Below are positions 62,352 through 64,000 of a stretch of DNA of 64,000 nt, piece by piece. The position numbers were made by a program, and so were the translations under genes. Below the pieces are notes generated by a model. The model saw nothing but the letters and a program-made list of their open reading frames with translations, was not told where the DNA came from and made no database searches. Source of the stretch: Enterobacter vonholyi (GTDB lineage Bacteria > Pseudomonadota > Gammaproteobacteria > Enterobacterales > Enterobacteriaceae); NCBI RefSeq assembly GCF_008364555.1, contig NZ_VTUC01000006.1, positions 372,001 through 436,000 of the forward strand, given 5' to 3'. Position 1 is the stretch's first letter; each line of letters opens with the position of its first letter.

Positions 62352-63545
62352 CTACGCCGCTTTGGGTGACTCGCACCAGGCCTTCACGCTCATCCCGCGC
62401 AGAATCATCAGCCAGGCCATGACGATGGCGACCATCATGATCGCAAACAAGGACCAGTGCGGCAGATTGGTCAGGATAATACCGGTGATCATCGGGTTTG
62501 CCGCCGCGCCGAGCCAGCCCAGCGCCTGGGCGGAGAAATAGCTCGCCTTCATTCCCGGTGGGGCAATGTTGTCGATCAGCATGTATTCACCCGGCGCATA
62601 GATAATCTCCCCCAGCGTGAAAATAGCGGCAGCGATGCCCCAGTAAACCAGGTTTTCCCCGGAGAGCATAAAGCCGCCCAGCCCCAGGATAAAAAACAGG
62701 GTGGCAAGGGTCATCAGCGGGCGAATATTGCTGGCTGAGATCTTGCGGCCCAGCGCATATTGCAGCGTCACCACCACGGCGGCGTTGACGGGCAGCACCA
62801 CGGCGACCACCTTTTCGGCGAAATCACTGTCCGCATGCGCGGCCAGAACGTATTGCGAAATACAGCTCGCGAACGACCCGCCCACGTACGACGCCAGCAG
62901 GCCAGAGAGCGTGTACCAGAACAGCGCGCGGTCTTTCAGTAATACCGACGGCTGCCACGGCGTCTTCTCCTCTGCGGTATCTAACGCCACGCTTTTCTGT
63001 ACAAAGAAATGGATAAAGCCCAGCGGCAGGGCGGCGCAAAAGGCCGCCAGCCAGAACGGCAGCTGCAGGCTGTACATCACCAGCAGGGTGCCAATCGGCG
63101 GGCCGACCGTCCAGCCAATGTTCAGGAAGCTGTAGTTAAGCGAGAAGACCCGCGCCTTCTGGCTGGAGGTGAGCACGTCGGAGAACCAGGCTTTCAGCAC
63201 CGTCGAAAAGACGGAGTAGGCGCAGTTGATCAGCGCAAAGAACAGCACCACCAGAGTGACGTTATTGACCAGCGGGATCGCCACAAAGCCGGCGATAAAC
63301 GCCACGATCGCGATCAGCATGTAGCGTTTTTTATCAAATTTATCGGCCAGAATGCCAAATCCCAGGCTGAATACCACGCCAATGGTCAGCGCCACGGTCA
63401 GGGCATAACCAATATTCTCAACGCTCATGCTGTAGACGCGCGTGAGATAAATGGTCATGAACGGCAGCGTTGCCCCTCTACCGATGGTTAACAACAATGA
63501 CGATGCCAGCAGCGCTGCGGTTGAGCGCCTGAGAGATGGTTTCAT
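62352..63545 (-). CDS. ydeE: MFS transporter YdeE
   Basis: 397 residues (E. coli 395), 12 membrane helices. LLTIGRGATLPFMTIYLTRV and GFGILADKFDKKRYMLIAIV agree with E. coli YdeE, a dipeptide/multidrug exporter. Divergent from eamA as in E. coli. Confidence 0.93.
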   Translation of the reverse strand: MKPSLRRSTAALLASSLLLTIGRGATLPFMTIYLTRVYSMSVENIGYALTVALTIGVVFSLGFGILADKFDKKRYMLIAIVAFIAGFVAIPLVNNVTLVVLFFALINCAYSVFSTVLKAWFSDVLTSSQKARVFSLNYSFLNIGWTVGPPIGTLLVMYSLQLPFWLAAFCAALPLGFIHFFVQKSVALDTAEEKTPWQPSVLLKDRALFWYTLSGLLASYVGGSFASCISQYVLAAHADSDFAEKVVAVVLPVNAAVVVTLQYALGRKISASNIRPLMTLATLFFILGLGGFMLSGENLVYWGIAAAIFTLGEIIYAPGEYMLIDNIAPPGMKASYFSAQALGWLGAAANPMITGIILTNLPHWSLFAIMMVAIVMAWLMILRGMSVKAWCESPKAA

Positions 63546-63739
63546 ATTCCTGCCCGACAGTTGCTTATGCTTTTATTAGATGTGTGTTAACAGGATTACC
63601 ATGACATAAGGGGCTTGTATAGCGCCTGATTTATCCCTAAGTGCTTCAGCTGCCTGCCAGAATTAATGATCTTCTCGCAGCGTGCTTTTTTCTGTTACCT
63701 TGAAGTGTTAACAAATTATTAATAATTCAGGGGCAGGGT
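63546..63739. promoter_or_regulatory. Divergent ydeE/eamA promoter region
   Basis: 194 bp, AT-rich in its centre. Must hold both promoters; no specific operator was recognised. Confidence 0.4.
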
Positions 63740-64000
63740 ATGACGCGTAAAGACGGGATGCTGGCTTTGCTGGTGGTCGTAGTATGGGGGCTCAATTTTG
63801 TGGTCATTAAGCTGGGGCTGCACAACATGCCGCCGCTGATGCTGGCCGGTTTACGCTTTATGCTGGTCGCGTTTCCGGCCATCTTCTTTGTGGCGCGTCC
63901 AAAGATCCCCTTTAAACTGCTGCTGGGCTACGGTCTGACCATAAGCTTTGGCCAGTTCGCGTTTCTCTTTTGCGCCATCAAGTTCGGTATGCCGGCGGGT
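63740..64000 (+). CDS. eamA: O-acetylserine/cysteine exporter EamA, N-terminal part (cut by window end)
   Basis: First 87 residues, frame open to the last base. LALLVVVVWGLNFVVIKLGL and LLGYGLTISFGQFAFLFCAI are the first EamA repeat of the drug/metabolite transporter family; gene order with divergent ydeE is as in E. coli. Ribosome site CAGGG is modest. Confidence 0.92.
   Translation, partial: MTRKDGMLALLVVVVWGLNFVVIKLGLHNMPPLMLAGLRFMLVAFPAIFFVARPKIPFKLLLGYGLTISFGQFAFLFCAIKFGMPAG

Overview
The window looks like chromosome of an Enterobacteriaceae member close to Enterobacter (inference). Many genes are recognisable orthologues of the E. coli yde, yci and ydc blocks (ydeE, ydeI, ydeJ, yciEFG, ydcJ/hglS, opgD, rimL, ydcK, tehB, ydcL, ydcO, ydcN/sutR, ydcP/rlhA, yncJ, zinT, eamA). 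They are mixed with genes typical of environmental enterics: membrane glucose dehydrogenase, a urea ABC transporter, manganese catalase, QueH and a large type I secreted adhesin. Base composition is moderately GC-rich, apart from an AT-rich patch at about 4.1-6.7 kb and the 31.6-32.1 kb gap. No tRNA, rRNA, CRISPR array, insertion sequence or phage gene was seen.

Layout. 0-4 kb: the 3' end of an RTX/Bap-like adhesin and its type I exporter (ABC protein plus HlyD adaptor). 4-7 kb: an AT-rich module of a two-headed winged-helix regulator and a divergent LuxR-EAL protein, with a 14-bp direct repeat in front of the EAL gene. 7-15.4 kb: queH, an acetyltransferase, two overlapping LysR genes, an amidohydrolase/MFS/SDR cluster, and frmRA. 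15.5-21 kb: a chemoreceptor with a sigma-28 promoter, gcd, and a PcaQ-like regulator.

21-31.6 kb is a dense stress-defence block. On the + strand are a membrane protein, a YetF-like protein, ydeJ and an SDR. On the - strand yciG-yciF-small membrane protein-yciE-katN-cioA-cioB-treS are arranged as one eight-gene unit behind a sigma-S-like promoter. Peroxide removal, a short-Q-loop bd-type oxidase and trehalose metabolism would be co-expressed.

32-52 kb follows the E. coli ydcJ-yncJ order, with insertions (carboxylesterase, LysR/aminotransferase/binding protein, PepT-like and DppA-like pair, EamA/AraC pair) and losses (ydcH, tehA). 52-64 kb holds a possible small RNA, ftrA with a rhodanese, a MetE-like methyltransferase behind a MetJ operator array, a complete urtABCDE operon behind a sigma-54 promoter with an NtrC-like dyad, zinT behind a Zur box, ydeE, and the start of eamA.

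The most distinctive regulatory features are visible directly in the DNA. They are the direct repeat at the EAL gene, the paired SutR-type dyads, the MetJ, NtrC/sigma-54 and Zur sites, a REP-like repeat abutting the rimL start codon, and hairpins inside the stress operon.
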